NCBI GenBank assembly: GCA_030272155.1 | Contig: CP126197.1 | Coordinates: forward strand, 3,588,001-3,652,000 | Reading direction: 5' to 3' | From: Tetradesmus obliquus | Lineage: Eukaryota; Chlorophyta; Chlorophyceae; Sphaeropleales; Scenedesmaceae | DNA length: 64,000 nt | In this document: positions 11,401-22,677 of the stretch, one piece after another | How the letters are laid out: each line of letters opens with the position of its first letter | Numbering within the stretch: the first letter of the stretch is position 1 | The notes under the pieces: generated by a model | Database searches by the model: none | What the model was told of the DNA's origin: nothing | Seen by the model: the letters and a program-made list of their open reading frames with translations, nothing else | Translations under genes and position numbers: made by a program

Positions 11401-12324
11401 GCGTGGATTTTAAGCACCAACACAGCTCAGCAGCCGGACGGCAGGATATCACAGCACACCGCAGCAGTGCCGTGATACAACTGTCATAACGAACTCAACC
11501 GTGACCTAAACCAAACATGGTGCCAGGACCCACACATACGTTCCTCTTCTGCCAAAACATGATGGTGCAGGAGCTGCTCAATGCACGCTGTGGTGCAGGA
11601 GCACAGCAACAGTGAAGCAGCCGTTGCGCCAGCTGCAGCATGCTGCTGTTGCTGTCAACTCTCCTGCTGCACACTGTTGCTGCTGCAGCCGCCAGTGTGG
11701 TGCTCCAGGCAGCACCCAGCTGCAGCAAGGACAGCACATTTCACATTTTCACATTTTCGAGGACAGCACCACCACACGAGCTGTAAACCTATGCGTAGCC
11801 AGCAAGCTGCCGCCAACCATTGCACGTCCAATGAATCAAGGAGTGTGTGTGGCGCTGTGCAGAACAGTTCCGCAGGTACTGCAGCACCCAGCTAAGCCAC
11901 AACCACGCGCTGCTGCATCACCAGAACTGTGGTCCAAGCAATAGCAACAGCAGCTGCAAGGCCTTGGGAGCAGTCTGCTGGTGCAGCCAGAGCAGTAGCA
12001 CTGCTGGTGACAACATCTGCTGCAGCTGCTGCAGGTGCCACTGGTCCTTAACTTAACTCGGTCAGCTGCGCTGGCAATGCGCACTGATGCCAGCACTGCA
12101 TCAAGTGCATTCGCCGTTGAGGCAGCCGCAGACTACTGCATTGACTGCAGCAGACAAACGACAAACAGACAAACAGCACACGCAACTGTGACACAGCCTT
12201 CTGCAACACAGCTTCAACTCCTCTGAGGCACCAACCAACAAACGTAGTCGAACGTTAAGTTTGCAACTGCCTGACACACTCTACACACACTATACCAACA
12301 AACTATCTGCCACTGTACCGCTGC

Positions 12325-13175
12325 TCAGCGCTTGTAAAAGTCGCGGACCAACGGGTGGTTCAGGGGGTTGAGCTGCTTGCGTGCTGCTGCCACCTGCTCA
12401 TCGAGTGCTGCCAGCGCCTTCTCTGCAAGCGCTGCCTCTTTCCGGAACTTCTCAATATCGCTGCGCGCCTGGTCGCGCTGCTGCTGCGCTTTCACGACGT
12501 CGGCGCGCATGCGTTGCACATCAGCCTCCTTCTGCTGCTGCTGCGCCTCCAGCTGCTGCACCTGCATGGACAGAAAGGGGTTTGACATTGGGTGATTGTG
12601 GTTTTTAAACAGGTCGGTTTGGGGCAGGACGGTAGTAGATGAGCATGCGTATGAATGCTTGGCTTGTGTGTGTTCTTGCTGTGCACGGTGGGGTGAATAC
12701 GGGCATAGCATATGGATGCCAAGAACAGAAGGCAATGCAAGTGTGCTCTGCAGGCTGCAACACTACTGCTGCTGCTACACACTACATAAGTTGGCTTTAC
12801 ACAATGCCATGTCAGAAATGCACAACCCAAACAAGTTACAGATGCAGCAAGCACAAGGTTTGCATCTTCTTGGCCCACCTTGAGCTTTGCTGCTTCTAGC
12901 TCTTGGCTGATTGCTGTAATGGCCCGCATGTCTAGGTCTGTCTGCTGCTGCAGGGCCTTGATCAGGCTCTCTGACTCTAGAATGTCGCTTTCTGCACGCT
13001 TGAACTTGCCCTTCGCTACGAAAGTCTTCGTAGCGAGCACGTCATGCTCCTTCTCCAGCTGCTTTACTGTGCCTATCTGGGACATGTAGTATGCGCCCCC
13101 GCCTGCAACAAACAGGCCGCCTGCGGCCATTACAGCTTTTCCTGCAGGCGATCTGGTAGCTACTGCTGTCGCCAT
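12325..13175 (-). CDS. Small membrane-anchored coiled-coil protein, unknown family
   Basis: Two exons, 13175-12879 and 12561-12325, joined in phase 0 (AAG|GTGGGC donor, TGCAG acceptor); 177 aa. An N-terminal hydrophobic segment (AGKAVMAAGGLFVAGGGAYY, about residues 11-30) with nearby Arg and Lys could be a membrane anchor or part of an organelle targeting sequence. The rest is a charged coiled coil: SQIGTVKQLEKEHDVLATK, then a Q/E/K/R-rich helix, ending in a short conserved-looking tail (NPLNHPLVRDFYKR). The layout, one N-terminal membrane helix followed by a coiled coil, resembles small mitochondrial or plastid inner-membrane organisers, but I do not recognise the family. ATG 13175 is the first ATG in frame and has a purine context. 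Confidence 0.75.
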
Positions 13176-14057
13176 GATGGCAGCTGGTGCCGGAGCGGAG
13201 TGATCTCGTCGGCTAGCGTGGCGTAGGCTTCAGATAAATGAGCGCGGAAGACAGAATAGCACGAAAACTTGTAAAACAGCAATCGCTTGCATGCTGAAGT
13301 GCAGCTTCACAAGCGCCTGATCACAGCAACCCTGGTCACCCGTTGTCATGTCACACCCGGCAGGTCACCCTGTGTTGCGAGCCCCAGTAATCGACCCCAG
13401 GCCCATTGTCTGCGGCCAGGTTGTAATGGATTTGAATATTTTGATTGCTGCTTGTCGGGACAGCGTCCATGTATAATCTGATGCTCTGAGGTGGATTTTG
13501 TGCCTGGCGTTGGTGGTGCTCCCAGCAAACCTGCACACCTGCAATCAAGCGCGTGACGTCCAGCACCATGTTGGACTTTGCAGTGCAGCCTCTGACGTGA
13601 GCATGAGACATCCAGGCACGAGCTGCCGCACTGTGACACTGTCACCTGCCTGAGGCACGGCATGCAAAGCCCTAACCAACTAACAGTGCCCCCGCCCTGC
13701 CCTCCCACTGCGCCCACGTCATTGGTGCAACTGTGAAAGGCAAGGAAAACGTTGCCGTTGTGTATCCTGCAGCACCCAGCATGCTGCAGCAGTCTTTGTG
13801 AGAGGCCTGGCTGTGCACCTGCACTGCTCTGCTTGTGCTGCACAGCAGGCCTTGGACGTCCCAAGCAGCATGAAGCAGCACAGTGAATATATGCCATTAG
13901 ACGTAGAAACAAATTTGTGGCCGGGCTTCAAATCAATTCAGGAGTTCGAGCAGGAGCGAGGCGTTCGAACGTGCGCACACGGTGGAGCTCAGGCTGCAGC
14001 TGCGATGAGTGCATGTAGCTACGTGCATCTGAAACGTGTCTTGATCCTGCAGTAACG
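13176..14057. promoter_or_regulatory. Divergent promoter region (coiled-coil gene / GGT)
   Basis: About 880 bp separate the divergent starts at 13175 (-) and 14058 (+). It should contain both promoters. A 188-codon minus-strand open frame (13912-13346) crosses it, but it is Cys-rich and lacks any domain, so I do not annotate it as a gene. No obvious TATA box. Confidence 0.35.
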
Positions 14058-17000
14058 ATGGCAGGACCAGCAGAAGGAAGGCCGTCCTCACATGGTGCAT
14101 CCTTGGTAAGCAACCCGTGCTAGGCTGGCATCCCATGCTTGCTGCTGGTGCTGCTGCTGCTATCAGGCATCCTAGTAGCATGCATGCTGCGCTGCACCCA
14201 ACTTCCTACATCGATGTTTTGAATTCGTTTGCACACTATGTGCTAACCTGCTGCAGCTGCATGGCGGTGAGGTGGACTGATGCACACCCACAAAGTGCCT
14301 GCTGTTGAACACTCCAGTTGCACAAGGCAGCAGCGGCGTCTCTCCTCAGCCTTACCCAGCACGGATAACTACATTCAAGTGTGTTAACACCACCAAGCAC
14401 TTGGATTTGCTGCTGCTCTTTCTGCTGCTGCAGGCTCCATCTTCTGTGTGCTGCTGGTGCTGGCAATCCTGACCACCAAGCCTTACAACTTCTCCAAAAC
14501 AGGGCCGTTTGGCTTTGCACACCACAGTAGCAATGGCAGCAGCAATGGTCCATATACAGATGGCCCGCTGGGGCTGTGGAGCGAAGGAGGGCATGCAGAT
14601 TTTGCTGACCTGGCAGCTGAGGGCCTCGACCAGGCTGGCACTGTTTCCTGCAAAGGATCGAGTTTAAGGTGTGATGTGGTCAACAGGATACCAAAGCCAG
14701 AGGTGGGTTGAACATTTTGAAATAATGAAAGCGGAGTGGTGTTTAAAGAAAGGCAATGTCGCGTGCTTGGGTGGCACTGTTGGCAGCTGCAATGTCAGCA
14801 TGCAGAACACAGCACGAGTGATGCAGCGTAGCGTGTCACTGTATTGCGGCCCATGCTGTACATCTGAAATGAATAGCTCACAAGCATGATGCTGCTGCTG
14901 CTGCAGCTGCTACCAGCTTTTGCTGGTACATATCACTGCCGTCTGTTGGCTGTTCACTCCTCCGGCTGCCTGCTGCCGCCGCTTCCTCTGTAACGCTACA
15001 ATCCTTATAACATAACAACACCTGGCCCTGGCACTTCCGCAACTTCAGCAGCCTGACCACTGCTGCTGCTGCTGCTGCTGCTGCGTGCCCCTGCTGCTGC
15101 TTCCACCGCAACAATCCACTCAAAAACACCTGGCAGGCCGACTTCCGCAACCTCAGCAGGCGCAGCACAGCACGCCGCGGCATGGTGGCAGCAGACAGCA
15201 GCAGGTGCAGCGAGATCGGGCGCGATGTGATGTCACAGCAGCGTGGCAGTGCAGCTGATGCAGCCGTTGCAGTTGCGCTGTGTCAAGGGGTTGTGAACCC
15301 TGTGGCTAGTGGTTTAGGCGGCGGAGCTTTTATCATGGTTCGGCTGGCAAATGGCAGTGGGCTATTTGTTGATGCGCGGGAGACAGCTCCTGGTGCCGCA
15401 ACAGCAGATATGTTTGCAGGTGGGTGGCTGTGTGTTTGTGTGATGCATGTGCTGTGTTTGGAGGTGGGTGGGTGTTGTGCGTCGGCTGTGCTTGCGGTTG
15501 TAGAGAGCAAGTGAGCCAGCAGCTGCTGAATTGGTGTTGACGGTCGCCTCTCTGTGGGTGTCGGCAACAGCAGATATTGTCTTGCGTCTATTATTGAGGC
15601 CTGGCACAGCTCTGGGCTGGTGCTGCTGTTTACCAGCAGCTGAGATGTGTGTCATGCGGAACTGTGTGATGGCAGATTTTGGCTGTTGCTGCTGCAGCAG
15701 CATTGTCTTGCTTCCGTTTGTAGTGTTCACTGCTACTGCTGCTGCTGTCCACCATCAAGCCTACGCTCCCCTGTGTTCTGCTGCTGCTGCCGCCGCATGT
15801 TTCAACAGGCCTACCGTCTGATGCGTCGCTGTTTGGACCATTGGCCATTGCAGTACCTGGGGAGCTGCAAGGCCTGGCAGAGGTAAGCATTGCAGATTGC
15901 AGGCCTGCAATGCATGCCAAGAATGCAACAGTCTTTGTATGGATGAGCTACCAGCAGCTCGCTGCTCGCATGGCACCTGCAACCCACACGCCTGCAAGTA
16001 CATGCATTCTTCGATCCAGTAAGCTGCAACGGCGGCCCTTACACCTCTGCACGTTGCCTTCTCGCCGTGCCTGCGCAGATGCATCGGCGCTTTGGCCGCC
16101 TGCCGTGGGCGGCGCTGGTGGCGCCCGCTGCTGACCTGGCGCGGCGCGGCTTTGCGGCGCACCCCTACCTAGTGTATGCGCTGTCAGGGCAGCTCAGCTT
16201 CCAGAGGATACAGGTGACTGCTGTCAGTGATTGATACTTTGGAGAGTGCCGTTCCCTGGGAGTTACGAGAGCTTTAAATTTTGCAGAGATGTTGGTTAGC
16301 GCACTTGCGCAGCTACACGTCAATGCGCGCCACTGCATTATCAAAGAGGTGATCGTATGCCCTGCCAACGACCAGGTCAGTATCTCCATGCTGCTGCTGT
16401 AATTTGCAGTCGATCCCCGCAATGCGCGAGGCGTTTCTCATCAAGGCGGGCAATGGCAGCTGGCGGCTGCCACGTATTGGGGAGCTCTGCTGCAGGCGGC
16501 CGCAGCTGGCAGAGACCTTGGACAAAAGTGAGCGCTAGAACAATGCAGGGGTGGTGCACAGCTGGCATTACCTTGGACAAAAGTGTGCGCTGCGGTAGAC
16601 ACAATGCATCCTCTGCGCAGCTGCGCGATGTGCTTCAGGGGCGGTTGCTGGACGTGTCTTTCTAATGCTGTGCAGCCTATTTGTTCAGAACATGTTTTCT
16701 GCACTTGATCAGCTGTGAATTTCCTCCAACTCACCATTGCCTCTGTCCCTCATGCTGTCCATGCTGCTTCTGCTGTTTTTGTACAGTTGCTGCTGATCCC
16801 GAGTACCTGTCCCGGCCTGCTGTTGCTGCTGTGCTGGCATCTGAGCTGGCAGCAGCAGGAGGCATCATCAGGGCTGGCGATTTTGCAGCAGCAGCGCCTG
16901 CTGTCAGGGAGCCCCTGAAAGTGCAGGTACGTAGGCAAATATTGCCGCACATGCTGCATTTACACAATGCACGCTGTCTGTTATCTGCACGTTCGTTGGT

Positions 17001-17185
17001 ATGTGCATGTGCTCACACCACAGGGGAGGCCAGGAAAACAACTGTCTAAAACCTCCTCTCCTGTTGAACCCAGCACAAAAATAACATACAACGTGTGAGT
17101 CATGCTGCATGCGGCTCCTCACAAACATAGAAGCCTTGCAGAATGGTCCTTGCACAGCTATGATGAGCTGCAACTGGCCTGTTCC

Positions 17186-17246
<61 letters not shown>

Positions 17247-20200
17247 ATGTTCTCAGATTGGGGAGGTGGAGCTGCTGGTGCCGCCACCACCCTCCTCAGC
17301 TGCAGTGGTAGCTTTTGCCCTGAAGTTCTTGGCAGGCTACGGCAACACCCTGCTCAGCAGCAGCAACGACAACAGCAGCAGCAGCTACTCTGCCAGTGGT
17401 TTGCAGCAGTCGGATGCTGGCAGCAGCAGCAGCAGCAGGGTGGCGCCGGATGGCCAGCCCCTGGCTAGCTTTGGTGTGGATGCTGCCAGGGATGGAGGCC
17501 TGGGCATGCAGCGGCTGGTGAGTGCTGCATTTGCCGGTAAAAGGCGATTTCAAGCTTTTTTGGACATGTGCAATGCTGCAGCGCTATCATTTTGCCCTTG
17601 GCCATTGCACCTGAGTGCTGCAGCTCCTCACACATCAAGCCTTGTTTCACCTGGCTGCGGCACACCCTAATTGCACCCATATCACCTTCTGCGGCTGCTA
17701 CTGCACTGCAGGTTGCGGCGCTTAAGCACGGCTGTGCCATCCGCTTGGCTTCCTTAGTTGCATCTCATCTGCAGCCGCCTGCCCTTATTTGGCTGCAAAC
17801 TTGCATTTCAGGTTGAGGCAATGAAGCATGGCTTTGCCATCCGCACCGCACTGGGTGACCCAGGCACAGCGGAACGGCCCTTCCCACATGCAGATGCAAT
17901 CAACGCAGCAGTGAGGGACTTGCTGGATGATTCTTTTGTGGAAAAGCTGAGGGCAGCAACAAGGGATGATGGCGTGCTGCCGGATGATGAGTACGGCGGC
18001 AGGTGAGCAGCGGCAGCCCAATACGTTCATGTAACAGCTTGCGCAGCAGACTCGTAACATTTTCTGCAGAGGTTCTTGTTGTGTGGCTGGGTGATTCTCA
18101 ACTTGACAGCGCTGCAGCAGGGCAGGACTCTGTTGCACAATGGATTTTCCAAATAGATTTGGGCAGCCACACGGGATGATGGCGCGCTGCCAGATGATGA
18201 GTACGGCGGCAGGTCAGCTGCCTGAGCGCGTTACTTTCTGTACAGCTTTGTGAAGCACCTGTACACACCAAAGTTGTGCTGGGAAGCGCCTGCGCAGCAT
18301 CCTTGCAAAGGGTGACTGTTGAGCTGCTGTGCGAGCCTGATTCAGAATATCTGTAGCCAGGTGTGCCAGCTGGCACATGAGTGGTGCGTCCGGCTGCAGT
18401 CAACGCTGCTGCTGCTGCTGCTGCTGCTTCATCCTCAGGTGGAACCCCAGGGGTGTGCCGCCTGCCCCTGAGTCAGGCACCAGCCACTTCAGCATCGTGG
18501 ATGAGGAGCGCAACGCAGTCAGCGTCACTACTTCAGTGAGTCAGCGGGGCAGTGAGGCAGTGCAGCTTGGTAATGCAGCACGGAGGGAGGCAGCATGTGT
18601 ATTGATGCGGGCAAATGACACTGATACTTGCCAGCTGGCGGCTACAGTGCTTTGCACGCCAGATGGCATGTGCACGGGCGACCAAATCTGCGCTGGCCAG
18701 AATTTTGTGGCTGTTCAAGCTGCATGCTCTAAGCGTGGTGACTCTTGTTCCGCCTGCACTGAGCTGTGTTCGTGCTGCTGCTACTGCTGCTGTGGCTGCA
18801 GATCAACGCGCCCTTTGGCGCTGGCGTGGTGTCGCCGTCCACTGGCATCCTGTACGGCAACACCATGGACGACTTTGCACAGCCAAACAAGTACGCGAGC
18901 GCATGTGGGCGCTTTGGTATAATGTCGGATGCAGCTTTACTTGCCAGTATGTTGCGCTGCTCAGGTCTATGTTGCCACCACAGGTCCAGCTTGCAACAGC
19001 GCAGCCCTTAGATTTCACACCATGTGTATGTGTTTGTAGGGTCACCATCAGCACCTGTCCCTTTGCTGCAATGCATTGCCACACCCCACAGGTCCAGCTT
19101 CGTGACCCCGCATCCTTCAGAGGCCAACTTCATCGCCCCGGGCAAGCGCCCGCTATCGGCCATGTCACCCATCATCGCCAGCCACAGGCGCAGCGGGCGG
19201 CTGCTGGCGGTGGCAGGAGCCAGTGGAGGGCCGCTGATTGTCAGCGCCACACTGCAGACGCTTGCACGGTGAGTAATGGTACACCTGTGTGGGTCTTTGG
19301 CAGCCTGGTTATCCGCAGGACTTGCTGCAGTGTGAGCGCAAGGCCTTGGGCTTTTGTTAGACTGTTTATCAGGGATTGCTGGATGCCATGGCCCATCAGG
19401 ATGCGTGCTGCATCGTCTTTATCTGACACGGTAGTGAAAGCATGCTGCCGTACATTCGCACGCCCGCGGGGGGGCGTTGATTGTCAGCGCCACTCTACAG
19501 ACGCTGGCGCGGTGCGCCGCACAAGTCCCAGGGCTGTTTGTTGTACCACTCCTGTGCTGTGCTGTGCTCTGCTCTGCTGCTGCAGGTTGCTGCTGGAGGG
19601 TGCTGACGTGGCGCATGCTGTGTCAGCGCCACGCGTGCACGACCAGCTGCTGCCACAGAGCAACGCGTACTACGAGAACTACACATGTGAGTGTGGCTGC
19701 TGCTGCGGCTGCTGCTGCGGGTCCGCCTGCTGCCTTTCTATCCTTGACTCTGTTGGTGATGCATTCGGCGCCTGATTTTTAATGACCTGTGGGCTCATAC
19801 TCCGCATGCCAGCTGCAACCTACCTTTGCCAGTTGCAGGAATGCACAGTCAGCAGCACTCGCAGACTTGTAAGTCAAGAGTGTTGATGCAGCCTAACCAG
19901 AGGTGCTATGTCACCAGTTGCTCATGGTTGTTGGCTCAGGAACGCCAGAAGAGCTGCCACACGCCATCATTGAATTGCGGTTGCTTTTACCCGTGTGCTG
20001 CCTTCTGTGCTGCTGCTTTTACCTGTGATATGAACAAATGCTGCCGCAGGGGGCTTCACACAGCACCAGGTGCCGCAGCAGCTGGTGTCCTTCCTCAAGT
20101 CACATGGTCAGCAGCCAACAGCTGGCCCCTTCCCTATGGGCGTCTCGCAAGCAATCAGTGTCAGCTACAGCAGCAGCAGCTACAGCAGCAGCAGCAGCAG

Positions 20201-20318
20201 CAGCGGTGCGTTGCAGCCTGCAGATGGTGGCGGTGCTGCTGATGCAGATTTGAGCCGGCTAGGGCTGCTGCTGGGAGCCAGTGATGCCCGGAAGGATGGG
20301 GCTCCACTGGGGTACTGA
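14058..20318 (+). CDS. GGT: Gamma-glutamyltransferase (GGT), type II membrane form
   Basis: Fourteen exons: 14058-14094, 14434-14702, 15137-15419, 15809-15882, 16079-16213, 16410-16527, 16787-16926, 17257-17517, 17812-18002, 18439-18535, 18802-18890, 19092-19268, 19586-19686, 20050-20318; phases match, 746 aa. GGT cleaves the gamma-glutamyl bond of glutathione and transfers the glutamyl group. A membrane helix (SIFCVLLVLAIL) near residue 15 suggests a signal anchor. Family marks: GRDVMSQQRGSAADAAVAVA, VNPVASGLGGGAF, the substrate-carboxylate Arg in DARETAP, the autoprocessing/nucleophile Thr in SGTSHFS (about 517), INAPFGAGVVSP, and the oxyanion-loop-like GASGGP. Large and small subunits would form by self-cleavage before that Thr. 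Ser-rich inserts and a C-terminal extension make it longer than the usual 560-620 aa. The first donor (CATG|GTGCAT) is weaker than a nearby GTAAGC at 14106, which would break the frame, so the extreme N-terminus is uncertain. Confidence 0.9.
15015..15055 (+). repeat. Decoy copy of GGT exon 3 start
   Basis: The sequence around 15015-15055 repeats the AACACCTGG...CTTCCGCAAC...CAGCAG pattern found at the start of GGT exon 3 (real acceptor at 15136, offset near 120 bp) and then runs into a (CTG)n tract. The match is imperfect. Confidence 0.6.
16561..16595 (+). repeat. Decoy copy of GGT exon 6 end
   Basis: ACCTTGGACAAAAGTG recurs about 55 bp after the real exon end at 16527, with its GT still present (AAAA|GTGTGC). 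It could act as a competing donor. Confidence 0.65.
17188..17245 (+). repeat. (GCT)n microsatellite at a 3' splice site
   Basis: About 19 GCT/CTG units lie 11 nt upstream of the GGT exon 8 acceptor (TTCTCAG at 17256). The tract seems to serve as the pyrimidine-rich part of the acceptor. Confidence 0.85.
17713..17756 (+). repeat. Decoy copy of GGT exon 9 start
   Basis: CTGCAG followed by VAALKHGCAIR at 17713 mirrors the true exon start VEAMKHGFAIRTALGDP at 17812 (offset about 99 bp). Only the downstream copy continues into the conserved GDPGTAERPF segment. Confidence 0.8.
18161..18214 (+). repeat. Decoy copy of GGT exon 9 end
   Basis: A near-copy of the exon's last 45 nt (TRDDGVLPDDEYGGR) sits about 210 bp downstream of the real one (18002), with AG|GTCAGC in place of AG|GTGAGC. 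If used, the donor phase would be the same. Confidence 0.8.
19473..19513 (+). repeat. Decoy copy of GGT exon 12 end
   Basis: LIVSATLQTLAR with its donor recurs at 19473-19513, 243 bp after the real exon end at 19268. A shorter decayed copy of the start of the same exon (GTCCAGCTT) lies near 18985, about 107 bp before the real acceptor at 19091. Confidence 0.75.
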
Positions 20319-22282
20319 AAGTGAGGCCACTGCTGCTGCTGCAATGCAGTAAAGACTCATGCTTGTGTGGGCTGCTGTTGCGCATGTGAAACTCAACCAA
20401 ATCGTTTGTAGAACCATCTGCAGAGTTGCTTGTAGCCCTGACCTTGTCATGCAGTGTACAGCTGGATAGCATCATTTGCATCATTTGCATAATTTGCACA
20501 TATGCATAGTGCGTAAATGCGTCTGCCGGCCAATGCTGCTGGCGGAGCAGCAGGCTGTGTTTGTGAGGGTGTTGCTTGTGGTGTCCCAGCTCACACTGTG
20601 CTGCAACAGCACTGTTGTGCCGCAGGTGGCACCAGCACTTGCAACTGTGTGGGTGAGGGAGGATGGTGGCCATCTCTTGAGGCATGGCCATCTCTTCTGT
20701 TGATGCTTCAAATCTGCATGACATCGCCGAGTGCTGTGCAGCGGGGTCGTGCTGTTGTACAATGTTGGATGGCAGCCGCAGCGTTGCGGTGTCGTGTATG
20801 CTAGCTTGAGCGCCCCTCAGCACTGGTGTCACCTGCCTGGTGTGCCCGCTCCTGTACCTGTAGGCAACATACATGCATGCTAACACGGAGTTTGCATACG
20901 ATGCATAGTTTGCTTCGTATATGTAAGCAGTGCATGTGTGGCGTGGGTTGCTGCAGTGCGCTTTGTGGCAGCATCGGCATTTGATTTGCTGCTTGCCACC
21001 TTGTTCTCTGCACAGGTGGTTTGCTTTCCTTCTGTACCGGCTGTCAGCATGTAGTGCTGCCTTCTCTGCACTTGGAATGCACTGTACATTCCTGGCACTC
21101 ACTGCTGCAGTGGCAGTCTCCGTGCAGCACACAATGTGTGGTAACGATGCTGCGTTGGAGATCACATCGTGCCGTTACATCAGTCACAGCAACATACTCC
21201 CCTGCTTTGTATTCCACTACGGTGAAGAGAGGAAAGGTGGTCCAACAGACCAGAACATGCAGGTGTCAGGCTGCTTGACGCAGCCAAAAGCACTGTGCTA
21301 GTAAAAACGTAGCCCAACACGTGAGTGCCTAAGCACCTGACACGGGTGCTGCACAGTTCTACAACCGTGCAACATAAGGCACGTCCAAGGTTTTAATATC
21401 AGACACTTATGCTTGACTATAGTCAAAGCACGTGCAAAACACGTGTTTCGTGCCATGCTCCAACGCTGGCGCTGCTCAGGCTGCAACCAGCTGGGAACCG
21501 TCGCGCATATGGGACCACCATGAGTTGACAGCAATGAACAGCCGTTGGCTTGCAAGCCCCAGGGAGGCAGTGCTGCAGGGTAGATGCACGTGCGCCGTGC
21601 ATCAGATGATTATGCGCAGTGTGTACAACTGGCATGACATCTTTGTGAAGTATTCTTCACTTCATTACGTAATGCACCGACTGATGAGGTGGTGCTCCGT
21701 GGCAGAAGTGAGCCCCACTGCGGGCAGCGATGAAAGCGGGCGGTGCACACATGGCAATGAAGAGTAAACATTGCCAGCAGTCATGGTGCCATATAGTCAC
21801 AGCCCCGCCATGTTTGTCTGTCCAAAGTGGGCAAGCACGCTGTGCTTGTGACATTTGCAGCCACAACAACGCTCTAACAAGCCCTCACAGTCGATCATCG
21901 CCATTGCAGGCGCCCAAACCATGCCCAGCCCAGGAGTGCAGTGTAGAGTGTTGCACGATATACACACAAAGAGGATTGCGGCTGCATATGCCCTATGTTG
22001 CAGCTTTTGCAGCAGAACAATCTATGCAAGCAGTCACACAGGATAGTTTGTCCTCAAAGCTCAACCCCTCCCCTCTGATGTGCTCAGCGGCAGTGCTGCA
22101 AAAGTATCAGCGCCCACCATGCAGCACTGGCTGCACAGCAAATGGTCAGTGCTGCAGTCTCCATGAGCCAGTGCAAGCAGCTCAAAAGATGCAGCGACCA
22201 TGCCTATTCCGGTATATATCTCATTTTCGCTGCCCCCGTCCCAATCAAAGCCCCACTGCTAGTCAACCCCCCTGGCAAACCC

Positions 22283-22287
22283 TTACA
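22283..22287 (-). terminator. Candidate TGTAA poly(A) signal, secreted-protein gene
   Basis: TTACA on the plus strand is TGTAA on the minus strand, 391 nt past the stop codon at 22678. Distance is plausible for an algal 3' untranslated region, but the motif is short. Confidence 0.3.
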
Positions 22288-22620
22288 GGGTGAGCGGTAG
22301 GCAGATCTGTCAAAGTTGCCCACCGACATATGTACAGCAGTGCAGACCCACGCACACGGCACCTGCAGCTGCTATGATCGAAAAGTCTCTTGGAATTGTG
22401 TTTGCAACGCAAGCAAATGCATGTACAGCTGCGCGTGCTGCAACACTCAAAGAACCATGCGCACATACTTCACCCCATGCACAGCTCGGAACCTGCTCTC
22501 AAAACCTGCTGATACGTAACAGGTGAAGGGTGTGGAGCCCAGGGGCCGACGCTCCTGGCCACACACACCCGCTTAGCCTTAACTTACCCAGGAGCTGCAG
22601 AGCTGCCTGGGTAGTCACGC

Positions 22621-22640
22621 ACTCACTCACTCACTCACTC
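22621..22640. repeat. (ACTC)5 microsatellite
   Basis: Five perfect tetranucleotide units in the convergent intergenic region. Confidence 0.9.
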
Positions 22641-22677
22641 CTGCTGATGCCGCATCAGGCAGGGCCAGTGCCACCAG

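Larger units (their letters stand above)
11014..12324. other. Convergent intergenic region with a perfect hairpin
   Basis: About 1.3 kb between the convergent ends of the ABC ATPase and the small coiled-coil gene. Open frames here are short and cysteine- or alanine-rich and I do not regard them as genes. The only clear structure is the 42-nt inverted repeat at 11359-11400, listed separately. Confidence 0.5.
20319..22677. other. Convergent intergenic region between GGT and secreted-protein gene
   Basis: About 2.4 kb between two convergent gene ends. It must include both 3' untranslated regions. Long shadow open frames (up to 187 codons on plus at 21730-22293 and 334 on minus at 21165-20161) lack domains and splice-compatible partners. 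A 20-bp (ACTC)5 tract lies at 22621-22640. I see no RNA gene. Confidence 0.45.

Noticed and set aside
20161..21165. 334-codon minus-strand open frame between GGT and the secreted-protein gene
   Set aside because: It overlaps the last GGT exon in antisense, reads Cys/His/Ala-rich text from repeats and has no domain. It is a shadow frame.
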